From Thermomucor indicae-seudaticae (Eukaryota > Mucoromycota > Mucoromycetes > Mucorales > Lichtheimiaceae): DNA of 43,729 nt. A program made the position numbers and the translations under genes. The notes beneath the pieces are model-generated. The model searched no databases and was not told the origin of the DNA. It saw only the letters and a program-made list of their open reading frames with translations. Below, piece after piece: positions 1-8,938 of this stretch. Location of the stretch: NCBI GenBank assembly GCA_000787465.1, contig JSYX01000283.1, positions 1-43,729 of the forward strand, given 5' to 3'. Each line of letters opens with the position of its first letter. Within the stretch, counting starts at the first letter, position 1.

Positions 1-225
1 TGCTGTTCTAGGTACCCGATTTCATTGGATTCTTCGACTTCCTATAACGATCTCCAGTTTGTTTGTTTTCTCGTTTCCTTGTCATGGAACCGATGGAATG
101 CAGACTTACAACGTGGTCTTCAATCTCGTGTTTTTTGGCACTGTCTTGGGCGGCCAAAAGCCGTTCTTGAAAGCGTTCGTTCAATGTCCGGTAATCAAAA
201 GGAAAATCATCAGAATCAAGCGAAT
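1..225 (-). CDS. Partial unknown protein at left edge, two exons visible
   Basis: Coding-like sequence on the minus strand runs off the left edge. One exon covers 225..110 and a second covers 41..1. They are joined across an intron (109..42) with a GTAAGT donor and a GTTATAG acceptor, and the frame continues across it. The upstream exon is acidic, then helical and Q/E/K-rich (ERFQERLLAAQDSAKKHEIE); the downstream exon is again acidic (EVEESNEIGYLEQ). An acceptor (CACGTCAG) precedes position 225. A possible first exon starts at an ATG at 362 and would join in frame through a donor after TGC-G, but I am not sure of it. I do not recognise the family; a coiled-coil protein is the most that can be said. 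The C-terminus lies outside the window. Confidence 0.55.
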
Positions 226-362
226 CTGACGTGAAAGCGATGCAGTGTTACAAGTGGGCCCAAAAATGGGTTGATGAGCTCCGCCCCACAGCGCCAGAAC
301 TTAGGGTGTTGCCAGTGCTGCAAACTACCGCAGCCGAGCAAGAGAGTGTCTGTATAATACAT

Positions 363-1584
363 GATAGAACAGTCCAGACCATGAAACCATCATGTAGTTT
401 ATTTCAAGATTTGCTTCAATAATCAGATTCTTTGTGCAAGATTTTTTCCAACCATAACATGGCGAAGATAATAGATTGCTGACATAGGTTTTATTGCCTG
501 GATAGGCGCTGCCATGATTGCTTGGAATGCAGCGCAACTTGTTACTTGCAGTTATTCCGGAAAAAAACTATGACAATCTACAAGGAAGGAACGCGTTGCT
601 CGCAGCGACATGAGCGTGCGTGAACATTGTCCAAGGAAGGGATCGGTCAGATCAATCCGAATTCCAAAGATCGGGACATGACACTGAGCGCTGTGATCAG
701 GCGACCGCTTGGCGTTTGTCCTCCTTATTGTGCCTTGCAATGTGCGCCAAACGTACATAACGAGTACACGCAACAGTTGCGTGCACATACTGACTTTAAC
801 TAATCGATATTCTTTATTACGATGCTTTATCATTTTCTTTCCTTTTTTAATTAGTGTTCCTTTGTCTCTCGGCCAACTTGCATGGTTTACAACAGTTTCC
901 CCGACAAACTTGGACAAAGTGGCTGGACACGGGGGTGCGCAGTCGGTTCCTAGACAGCAGGGTCAGGCCCGCCCAGATTCCAATAGCGCCGTGGACAAGA
1001 GAATTGCTTGCATTCCCAACAAGTAGCCTGTGAGAGCAAAAAGAATAAATTGAAAAAAAAAAACCAGCCGATCAAGCTCGTCTTTTATAGCTTTTGGCAC
1101 CAGGATTTCAATTTCGAGTCCCGTTGTCCGCTTTGCATAAACAAACAGTCATGAGCTATGACAAACAAGGAAGGCTGCGTCATAACGCACTTTGATTGGG
1201 TATCGCCATGCGAGCGTCAATGTCGTCATTTCCCACCCTATCCGCGAGATTTTGACACAAAACGAAGCTGCTCGCAATCCACTCAGTCATGGGCCTTACA
1301 TATGGCTTGATACAAACTGATAGTGTTTGACCGTATTATTGTTACTTTTGCATCTGCACAAGAAAGTCTGAATGGAAAGCAATCAACTGTTGACGGCCTG
1401 TATTCTGGCGGACTCTGGACCAGAAATAAAGTCTCTCTTGACGGGGTTTGAACCTAGCCTCGTGATCTGCGACAAGTTCGCCTTGCTTTGACAGACAGAG
1501 GGTACTCCGTATAGGACGCCTAAAAATAACTCGGCGCTCGTGACCCAGTTTGGTCAAAGCCGGTGCTGGTCACCTAGTTTGTGA
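363..1584. other. Stretch without a supported gene
   Basis: Open frames exist, for example 121 codons on the minus strand at 552-917 that start from a non-ATG codon. None shows a recognisable motif or a splice pattern. A 24-bp sequence at 1503-1526 recurs in inverted orientation at 3492-3515. No RNA gene was found. Confidence 0.4.
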
Positions 1585-1800
1585 ACGAGAAAAAAGTAAG
1601 CGATCTTTTTCCTTGAGCTCACCATCTCGACAGCGGTCTAACAATGGTTCTCTGTTAGAAAAGCAAAAAGGTAAGTGATATTACCTTTTGAGCGCATCAC
1701 TGTGGCGAAGTTCTAAATATGGCTCCTTCTTGGAGAAAACAAATTAAATACCAGAAAACAAAAAAGTAAGTGATTCGATCATTTGAGTACGTTCTTTCAG
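1585..1800 (+). repeat. Degenerate tandem repeat with splice-site-like motifs, about 70-90 bp unit
   Basis: Three copies of an A-rich block followed by GTAAGYGAT and a TTTGAGC-like segment occur near 1588, 1660 and 1752. Between them, GCGGTCTAACAATGGTTCTC (about 1633) aligns with the related stretch at about 1704-1725. Each unit therefore carries a branch-like TCTAA, a pyrimidine-rich TTAG and a GTAAGT donor-like site. It may be a remnant of duplicated intron/exon units. No coherent coding frame runs through it. Confidence 0.5.
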
Positions 1801-1973
1801 CAATATCCTGACAACAGGAAATATATCAATTTAGTTGCACGCCAAGGCCCGTAGGAAGGAGTGCGCTCAAGGCTATGTTAGCTTTGGAGGAAGAGGGTCC
1901 CTTCTGAAAATCACCGTCTAGTGAAGCACTGAAACGCTTAAAAGAAGCTGTCATCCTGGGTACGTGAAGAAAA

Positions 1974-2148
1974 ATGGAGCAAAACCATATGTATCCTTAT
2001 AAGTTAATGTTACGCCGTACGGGTGCAGACGTTGATCTTTCACAATACGACATCCATTTCTCTGCGCATTTACTGAGAGTATTTCTCCGAGAATTAAGAG
2101 CACCATCAATTGTTATTGAATTCTGCAGTGGTTTGGGCAAATTACCAG
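1974..2148 (+). pseudogene. RhoGAP-like domain fragment
   Basis: An open frame from the ATG at 1974 ends at a strong donor (CCAG|GTAAGTAGG, donor at 2149). The peptide resembles the middle of a RhoGAP domain: DVDLSQYDIHFSAHLLRVFL, directly followed by RELRAPS. This matches the family pattern D-V-H-x-V-A-x-L-L-K-x-F-L-R-E-L-P-E-P. The catalytic arginine-finger region that should precede it is not visible upstream, and the next possible exon hits a stop almost at once. It is therefore probably a relic of a larger RhoGAP gene. The assignment rests on motif resemblance only. Confidence 0.4.
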
Positions 2149-5114
2149 GTAAGTAGGATGACACAGGCTGTCAAATGGTTGCATAGTTTTATTAATCAGA
2201 CGTGTAAATAGCAAACCCAGATCACTTCTCCAACGACGTTATCCAACGGCTGCAGACCAGGATACGAACCACGTAGGCCACCAAACCGCATACACTGTTG
2301 TTAATGAGGGACATCTTTGATTTTCTTGCCTCCGTTACACAAGATGCTAATAAGAATCATATGAACCGCCACAACGTGGTCTTGTCTTCGCTCCAAATAT
2401 TGTTCGTGAAGCCCAGTCTGAATCGCAACCTACACCGTCGACTCAAATAGAAACCGTGACACTGCGTCATAGTATCTAAAACAAACGAACGAGGCCATGA
2501 TACGTGTACAGCCATTGATTGCCGAGCACAAAACCTTATTATATCCTCGACTCAGTGTGTGTAATGTGTGAAGATTTGATAGGAGGGATATATTGACAGG
2601 TTGCATGAACAAGTTGATGCAGTGAATGCTTGATTGTTGTATGCGACTTTGTAATTGTATATGGAGATAGAAAGATAGTGCCAACTTGAAGCAAGACCTT
2701 GGTAGGACCGAAATGGATATGTACCGTTGACAGAAAGATGTGGAAGGCAAACGAAGGCCTGGAAGAAGTATTGACGAAACCAATGGTTGATGATAGACCT
2801 TGACATCATGATTCCTTTCTCTCTAGAAACAGGTTTCCGCTCTGGTCTTGTTTGCTGCTGCTGCTGTTGATGTTGCCGTCGAGCTGGATTTTCTCGTTGC
2901 TGCTGACTGCGGTGGCTTTGCAGAAAGTAACGCCTTCGGGTCTTCTTCACACTCTTGAAAACGTACTTTTCCCTGCGTGCTTGGTTTTGCAACTACTTGC
3001 TATTGTATCCGCGATAATAAGGATTTCGCCTTGACAAAGTCCACTATCCAGCTGGTTTTACAACTTTGGGCGTTGTTCAATATTTTGAAACAAATTCCTA
3101 TCTTCTAGAGAAAAGACTCGGGCAAGTCAATTGCTGGCACTATCCCCTTTTAGGCAAAAGCCATGGCGATGAAAAAAAGATGTTTGATAGCGCAGGATGG
3201 GGATCAAACCCATATGCTAGATGACACAGTGGCAGGTGACCAGGTTGAACTGATTCCTTCTCCCCTGAGGCCACGAGCATCTTCCAAATGCCTGCGCCTT
3301 GTGAGAGTCCAGCCACGGAGCATCGGGTTCAGAGTAACGTCTTAGCCAACTCGATCACCCGATAGTTCTTTTCTACATTTATTTTTTAATTATTCTGAGC
3401 ACAACATTCCGGGATATTTATTTCCCATGCTTTTCCTATGCATTGACCATTTCCCATTTCCCTTTGCGCAGTTTCTTTTTGCTTTTAACACTTTTTAGGC
3501 GTTCTATACGGAGTATGAAATGAACGCCTTCATAATTTGGTCTGTCTGTCTGTCCGTCCGTCCGTCTGTAGTGCTTTTCGGTGAAATATTTTACCGATTG
3601 AAGGTTGCTTTGCAAGAAATCAGATTTGATTGCACACTTTGGTAGTTAGTCACAGTGCATAACATTAAAGTAAAACTGCGATTGTCAAAAATCGTTTTCC
3701 ATTGTCCTTATAATGGCTTTACAACCAGGACATATATGGGAGCGACGCGATTTATGATTAGGGATCTCTAATTGAATGGGAAACTGACATGTGGCTGCAT
3801 TCCGAAAGGTACAACATTGTTGGACCTGATTGCACACAGTATAATACTAATGAAGGCAGAAATGCTTATCTCGGATGAATAGTTAACCTATCAGATGAAA
3901 AGATCACACATTCGAAGGCGCGTAACTATGGCTATAAAAGCTACGATGACAGTGATCCTCAATTGAATAATTCAGGCGACTGGTAGACAATCCGAATTAG
4001 ACTGACAGATAGAGACTCTTACGGAATCCGGTTCATATGATTGATAGATTTAGAAAGAAGGCTTTTTACTTAAAGAATTTAGATGTCAATGTACTCATTA
4101 GTTTCCTACACAACCTGGAATGGTGTGTTTGGCAGCCGAGACACTGTATTTTCTGCATGCACTATTTATTAAGCTTGACTCCAATAAAACCTCATACGTG
4201 GAGTATAGAACGCCATCCGCCAGTGACAAAGACTGGCTGTTCTAATTTTTTCTCTTCCCACCATTTCCTTAAAATTTTAGGTGTTTTCGTTTTGCTTCAT
4301 CGCTTTTGACATGGTCTATCGGAGTTCGGCACGAAATCCCTCCACTTTTTCATATATCGACTCGAGACACGTATGTCAGTTATGACACGATGCTTGCTCG
4401 AAGACTCTCGATTATTTATGCTTGCTACATTTCACTATTTACGCTTCTTGTTTTATTTTCTTGCATGTGTTGCTTATATGTGCTGCCCATCACCCATCGA
4501 CTATTCAAGTTTTCTGAAACCCCTAAAGTTTAGTCAATGCACGAACCGATCGTCCTTAACACTGCTGACTCTCTGAAAACAGCACTTTTTCAGAGTTTCG
4601 CGCAATTTAAGGCAAAGAAAGTTATATAAACGTTAAATAGGTTTTTATCGCGAGGAAAACCTAACGATTTGGAAACGACTTGACCATGAATGTATCGTCA
4701 TAAAATGTGATTGGTCAACCATGGTATTTTTGGTACGCAATGCAAGCAATAGTTCGCAATTGATATGGCGGATTCCTTTTCCACTGAAACAAAGGACATC
4801 ACTGCAGGAAAGAGTCAGCTACTTTCTCTAGTTTCCCGTTAATACATATTAACTTTGGTGAGACCTCATTGTTACTGAACCGTGGACACGGACGACTGAC
4901 TATAAGTAACCGAAAAATTCAGCTTATTTATTGCTGGATGATGGTCAACTGCATTGACCATAACTGTTGGTGATGCGACAGTGAATTACAGTGATGCGCT
5001 AGCCGCAGCCGATCAGGAATTGTACAGTCTTAAGTGAAATTTGTCTGAAATCAAGCCAGCAGCAATGTAGTCTTTCCGACTAGTGATGCATGTGTAATGC
5101 TCTATTTACTTCGC
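2149..5114. other. AT-rich stretch, no supported gene
   Basis: It holds a minus-strand low-complexity segment around 2820-2960 that would encode Q-, S- or A-rich peptides depending on frame. It also holds the tetranucleotide run at 3541-3568, tRNA-like fragments (see the rejected list) and short plus-strand frames at 4037-4576 with no recognisable motif. The base composition and lack of splice patterns suggest old non-coding or decayed mobile DNA. Confidence 0.35.
3541..3568. repeat. TCTG/TCCG tetranucleotide microsatellite
   Basis: Seven tandem tetranucleotides: three TCTG, three TCCG, then TCTG. The change from TCTG to TCCG is a single transition repeated in consecutive units. A short CTGTCTGTC also follows the inverted 24-bp repeat copy near 1497, so this run is probably part of the same dispersed element. 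Confidence 0.85.
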
Positions 5115-5118
5115 AAAA

Positions 5119-5378
5119 CACTACGGCCACAGATCGCAGATCCGATCGCATAAAAATCGCATAGATATCGCATATCTGATTGAGGAAATATCGCTTTTCT
5201 GGCTTGAATACGCGATATCTCTGCGATGGCTTGTGTAACAGCTGATGCTGGCAGTTTTATTGATCAATCATCCTAGTGGTTTAAATCGCAGACTCTGCAA
5301 TGGGGGGCGCTTCAAAGTTGAATTTGTACTGAATATGCGATCGATATGCGATCAGATCTGAGAACTCTCGCCGTAATG
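5119..5378. mobile_element. MITE-like element with 34-bp terminal inverted repeats
   Basis: The left end (5119-5152, beginning CACTACGG) and the right end (5345-5378, ending CCGTAATG) are inverted copies that match at 28 of 34 positions by my count. The element is flanked on both sides by AAAA (5115-5118 and 5379-5382), a possible target-site duplication. The interior and subterminal parts repeat ATCGCAT in both orientations, for example near 5146, 5154, 5166 and 5333-5352. It has no coding capacity. Length and structure fit a non-autonomous DNA transposon. The superfamily is not clear from the ends. Confidence 0.7.
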
Positions 5379-5382
5379 AAAA

Positions 5383-6895
5383 TATATCATTGTAGCTTTT
5401 TCAAACAAAGTATACCAACGTAACCATATTCCTGACGGGATCAGGAAGCCACGGTTGTTGTGGCCGAACGTGACGGAGACCAGTAGACCAGATGAATGTC
5501 GGAAAGAGGATACGCGCAGCAGCGCAACGCCAGTAAAGCTATTCAATGAACAGGGCAATAGACAAGGATCAGAGGACCAGAGGAATGGGAACTAGATGCG
5601 GTTTGGAGATTCGTTGCCCAGTACGCAACGTGAAGACCACAAGGAGATAATTGATGTTTGATGTAGGTCACGAATAAATGACGAGAAAATCAAAGATAGA
5701 TACAGCGATTGATATGGTATCATATAATGACTCAAGATTAGGTTAGGCCAGGCCAGGCCCATCCGTAAAGTCAGCGGTTCGCCTTCAGAAATCCGTCTAG
5801 GTACAACCACCGTGATAAGATCAAAGCCCACATTATACTGCTTCAGATTCAGGTTCGGGTCCTCATATCTGTGTCCCAAAGGATTATGTGCCTCACATAC
5901 AAACATGTGGGTCACGCAAGTGCCAAGCAAGTTTGGAAGTGGCTAAATTCAATGCTGGATCCGAAAAACACTGCCGCATGTTTTCCACCCATCTACGAAG
6001 ACGTTTGTAATTCGGAGGCTTACAGTCATACTTAGATGATATGGTCCGCACGCTCCACCAATGGACACACAACATCCTTTGGACGTCCCCTCCCTTCAAA
6101 GTCAATAGCAATGAGCCAAGGTCGAGTCACAAAGTCCGTTCGTAACGTAAAGTAAACATAGAGTATGGCATTTGATGATGAGAAAAGTGCAAGAAGAAGT
6201 AAGGATAAAGGTTTGGGGATTCCTCTGCAGATGATATCGATGGGGACCCATGACGCTCTAGGCTCGTATGATGACAGCGTCACAAGACCTGGACACTTAT
6301 TTACAAAGTAATTATTCCAAGCCTGAGAACCGTCCCCCACTAATCCGAATTTGGCTACGGCGAACATGGCTGTGCTGTGCATCGAACCTGGCTGAACTTT
6401 TTTCTCACACGCATCATCCGGCCCGAAGACGTCGAGCATAGGCAAAGCCTCGTTACAGAACACTATAAGGACGTTTGACATGAATCGACGAATGGGAAAT
6501 TGAATCAGAGATCCTCCTATTGGGATGGCCAAAGACGCCTCCGAAGGGTGACATATGTGCAATAGACTGCAAAACACGTGGAAGACATTTCCCATGGGCC
6601 TAAACTTGGCACGGCACGAACCTACCCGTCGATGTAAACAAAGGCTCGTAAACATCCGAGACACAAAGAAACTTTTACGCCGTATGCGCGCAAAACATGC
6701 GTGGGAGACGCAATGCATGTCAGAGTTGACACACGTTGTCAGCATACACATGCAGTAGAAAGTGCGGAGCTCCTTTTTATCATGTGACATAAACAAGGAG
6801 ACGCTTTATACATTTTTGGCCTAGCAACTTGCATGGTGATGGCTATAGATAAGGGTCACTTTTCCCGCGTCCCTTTTTCTCTCTTTATCCCCAAG
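5383..6895. other. Stretch with one long unrecognised minus-strand frame
   Basis: A minus-strand frame from 6796 to 6032 stays open for 254 codons (first ATG at 6790) and is unusually rich in Cys, Trp and Phe. A second minus-strand frame covers 5930-5592. Neither has a motif I recognise, and neither has flanking splice sites that extend it. A GC-rich AGGCCAGGCCAGGCCC run lies at about 5745-5760. The long frame could be a real orphan gene or chance; I give it about one in four. Confidence 0.3.
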
Positions 6896-7590
6896 ATGAT
6901 TACAGAAATAATAGTAGTAGTGACAGTAGTAGCAGTGGCAGCAGCAGTGGCAACAGCAATCAACAAGTCGCAGCAGAGGTAATTTTTCGTTTCGTTAACC
7001 GTTAGGCGTTGACTAATTATATCCTTGCTGTAGCTTTGACCTGGAAAAGGTGTCCAGTCCAGTCGTGTACACCTGCCCAACTGACACTGAGGAGGAGGAG
7101 GATGACATAATGCCTCAGCGGTAAGGTTCCGTATTGCTGACAGTTAGGCGTTGACTAATTCTATCACTGCGGTAGATTTGACTTCAAGGGTGTGACGAAT
7201 TCAGTTGTTTATGCCTGTCCCTCCGATTCGGAGGAGGAGGAAGTGAAGCCGGAACGGTAATTTTTTGTATTGTTGACCGCTGGGCGTTGACTGATTATAT
7301 CATTGCTGCAGATTTGACATGAGAAAAGTGACCAATCCGGTCGTTTAAACCTGTCCCTAGGATTCTGAGGATGAGGAGGACGAAAGCCCGCCACGGTAAG
7401 GAAGAAATACTCTGAGAAAGATTGTAACAAACGTGCAACCTCTTTTTCTCTTTCCAGACGTGCACGCCGGTCGCAATCGCTGCCAGAGCTAGCGTACCTG
7501 GCAAAGCCAATAAATGTCTGGAACATTTACCGTGAAGAAAAGCGGGAGAAGATCATAGTAATATATCTTTTTCGGTTATTAAAGATTTGA
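6896..7590 (+). CDS. Small protein built from three tandemly duplicated exons
   Basis: Five exons: 6896-6978, 7034-7120, 7176-7256, 7312-7395 and 7458-7590; all introns are phase 2. Exon 1 encodes a Val/Ala-rich hydrophobic start (MITEIIVVVTVVAVAAAVAT) that could be a signal or anchor. Exons 2-4 (87, 81 and 84 nt) are copies of one unit. Each begins F-D, has V-(S/T)-(S/N)-(P/S)-V-V, then Y-(T/A)-C-P in copies 1-2, then D-(S/T)-E-E-rich residues, and ends in Arg. Introns 1-3 are each exactly 55 nt and are themselves copies of one another. Copy 3 has two in-frame stops, TAA at 7346-7348 where Y is expected and TAG at 7358-7360. Exon 4 is a multiple of three, so skipping it restores a full frame into exon 5 (Arg-rich, then SQSLPELAYLAKP). 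The family is not recognised. The gene may be decaying or alternatively spliced. Confidence 0.6.
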
Positions 7591-7616
7591 TACACTAAAC
7601 TTGCTGGTGGGCGTGG

Positions 7617-7847
7617 TCATACGTGGTTGATCACGAGTATGGAGCAAAAGAACGGTAGTGTTACCAGAAGTAGAAGCAGATGAGGCGCGAGCTGCCGATT
7701 ATCATAGCGTATCAAAAGTCCTTGTGAAACGTCCCCCGGGACGCCTTTTACCTCAGGCAATAAGGACATAAAACGTGAGTCGACTCTCAGCAAAGGCCTA
7801 TTGGGGGCTTTACGCGTGCAAATAACAGCAAAAGTGGGAGTTGCCAT
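7617..7847 (-). CDS. Possible small protein with hydrophobic C-terminus
   Basis: An ATG at 7847 opens 76 codons that end with a hydrophobic stretch (LLLLLVTLPFFCSILVI), which could be a tail anchor. A GTAAAA donor and a CGGCAG acceptor inside the frame would remove 57 nt without breaking it, so two isoforms are conceivable. It lies head-on to the tandem-exon gene. No family is recognised and chance is a serious alternative. Confidence 0.25.
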   Translation of the reverse strand: MATPTFAVICTRKAPNRPLLRVDSRFMSLLPEVKGVPGDVSQGLLIRYDNRQLAPHLLLLLVTLPFFCSILVINHV

Positions 7848-8938
7848 CCTTGCAGTAGCGTTCTTTTACCGGACTTCCGAGCTCGCATACGTGTGACTAA
7901 TAGAAGCTGCTTGTTGGTACAATGCTAAATCTAACCGTAAACCAGACATGCCTGCATCTAAAGAAGTGAACTTCATAGAAAGACCTCGAAAATGTCAGAA
8001 AAGGTCCAAAGCGAGAACGCTCCTCATAAAAAAGACTGCTATGATTACTTTCAAGCCATTTGATGTATTCGGTTTATTGTTCGCAATGGCTGTCACTTTA
8101 CCTAGCAAACGCACTCTCTTAAACAATCAAGAGCATCAAGGTTGAACGACGTTTTGTATTCAAAGGTGGACGAGTTTTTGCCCACTTCTTGTTCTCTCTC
8201 TCTTAGTGGATAATATAATCAGAATATCTTATTGTTGCATTACTGTAATGACAGTTGGTTAAAGGATGACAAGGAATTGTACGCAGTCCTTATAAATCAT
8301 TAGCGACGCATCAAGAGCCTTTGTAACTAGCATTCCGTTTTAAGATTCTTTTACCGTTGTAGTCCTTGTTGCTGATGTCCAGTTCTCTTAAGAGGAGGTA
8401 AACGTCTATGTCAGCTCAAGAGCCATATTCGTAACCACGCGCACGCGGGTAGTGCACCTACAACTTGGAAGTTTCATGCACTCCTCGTGGCTGCTATGCA
8501 TCCTCCATTTCCGGTGTCCATCAAGTATTCCATGGTTGTTCAATCGGTTCTATGGCCTTCAGCAGTCGACGGCAAAATTACACACTACACAGCATTGATT
8601 TAGCTACGCTGCCAGCTCAGTAGGTTGGTTAAGGAAATAGCGGCCTACTTGCTGCCGCGGTACTGGGTCTCAGTGTCAGCGGGATGACCATAAAGCACCA
8701 GGAAGATAACCGCTATTTCGTGTAGCTATATAGCAATACTCCGAGAAGCGCAATATCTGTTATCATTTTCGTTGCAATAAATGGGCTTGATAGACCTAGA
8801 AAGTGGAATAAAAAAAAAGTCGTCGGACCCACTCAAGTCACACGCCGTAACCATTTTCAAATACACCGCGTAACCCTTTTTAAAGCTCGCTGCGCAATTG
8901 CATATCTTTCTCCCTTTTCACCTTTGTCAATTAACGAC
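7848..8938. other. Upstream region of RAD54, no supported gene
   Basis: It contains a weak tRNA-like D-arm (about 8610-8635) and a 10-bp inverted pair, GAAATAGCGG at 8636 and CCGCTATTTC about 75 bp downstream. I found no convincing gene. The last 60 bases before the RAD54 ATG contain pyrimidine-rich TTTCTCCCTTTTCACC, typical of a fungal promoter/leader. Confidence 0.4.

Noticed and set aside
552..917. 121-codon minus-strand open frame
   Set aside because: It starts at a non-ATG codon and has no motif, splice support or codon pattern like the real genes nearby.
1437..1455. B-box-like GGTTCAAACCCC on the minus strand
   Set aside because: There is no A box, acceptor stem or anticodon arm around it.
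2258..2285. B-box-like GGTTCGTATCC on the minus strand
   Set aside because: One mismatch to the consensus and no cloverleaf in the flanks.
3190..3297. tRNA-like sequence on the minus strand: 7-bp GCGCAGG/CCTGCGC pair, T-arm-like GGGTTTGATCCC and a loop with GGA
   Set aside because: The D-arm is absent or misplaced and the span is 108 nt. A second degenerate D-arm and Gln-like anticodon loop lie just outside. It is probably a tRNA-derived relic or chance; tRNAscan-SE or a covariance model would decide.
8605..8720. D-arm-like GCTCAGTAGGTTGGTTAAGG on the plus strand and a 10-bp inverted pair
   Set aside because: No T-arm or matching acceptor stem. It could be a tRNA-derived SINE relic but is too weak to call.
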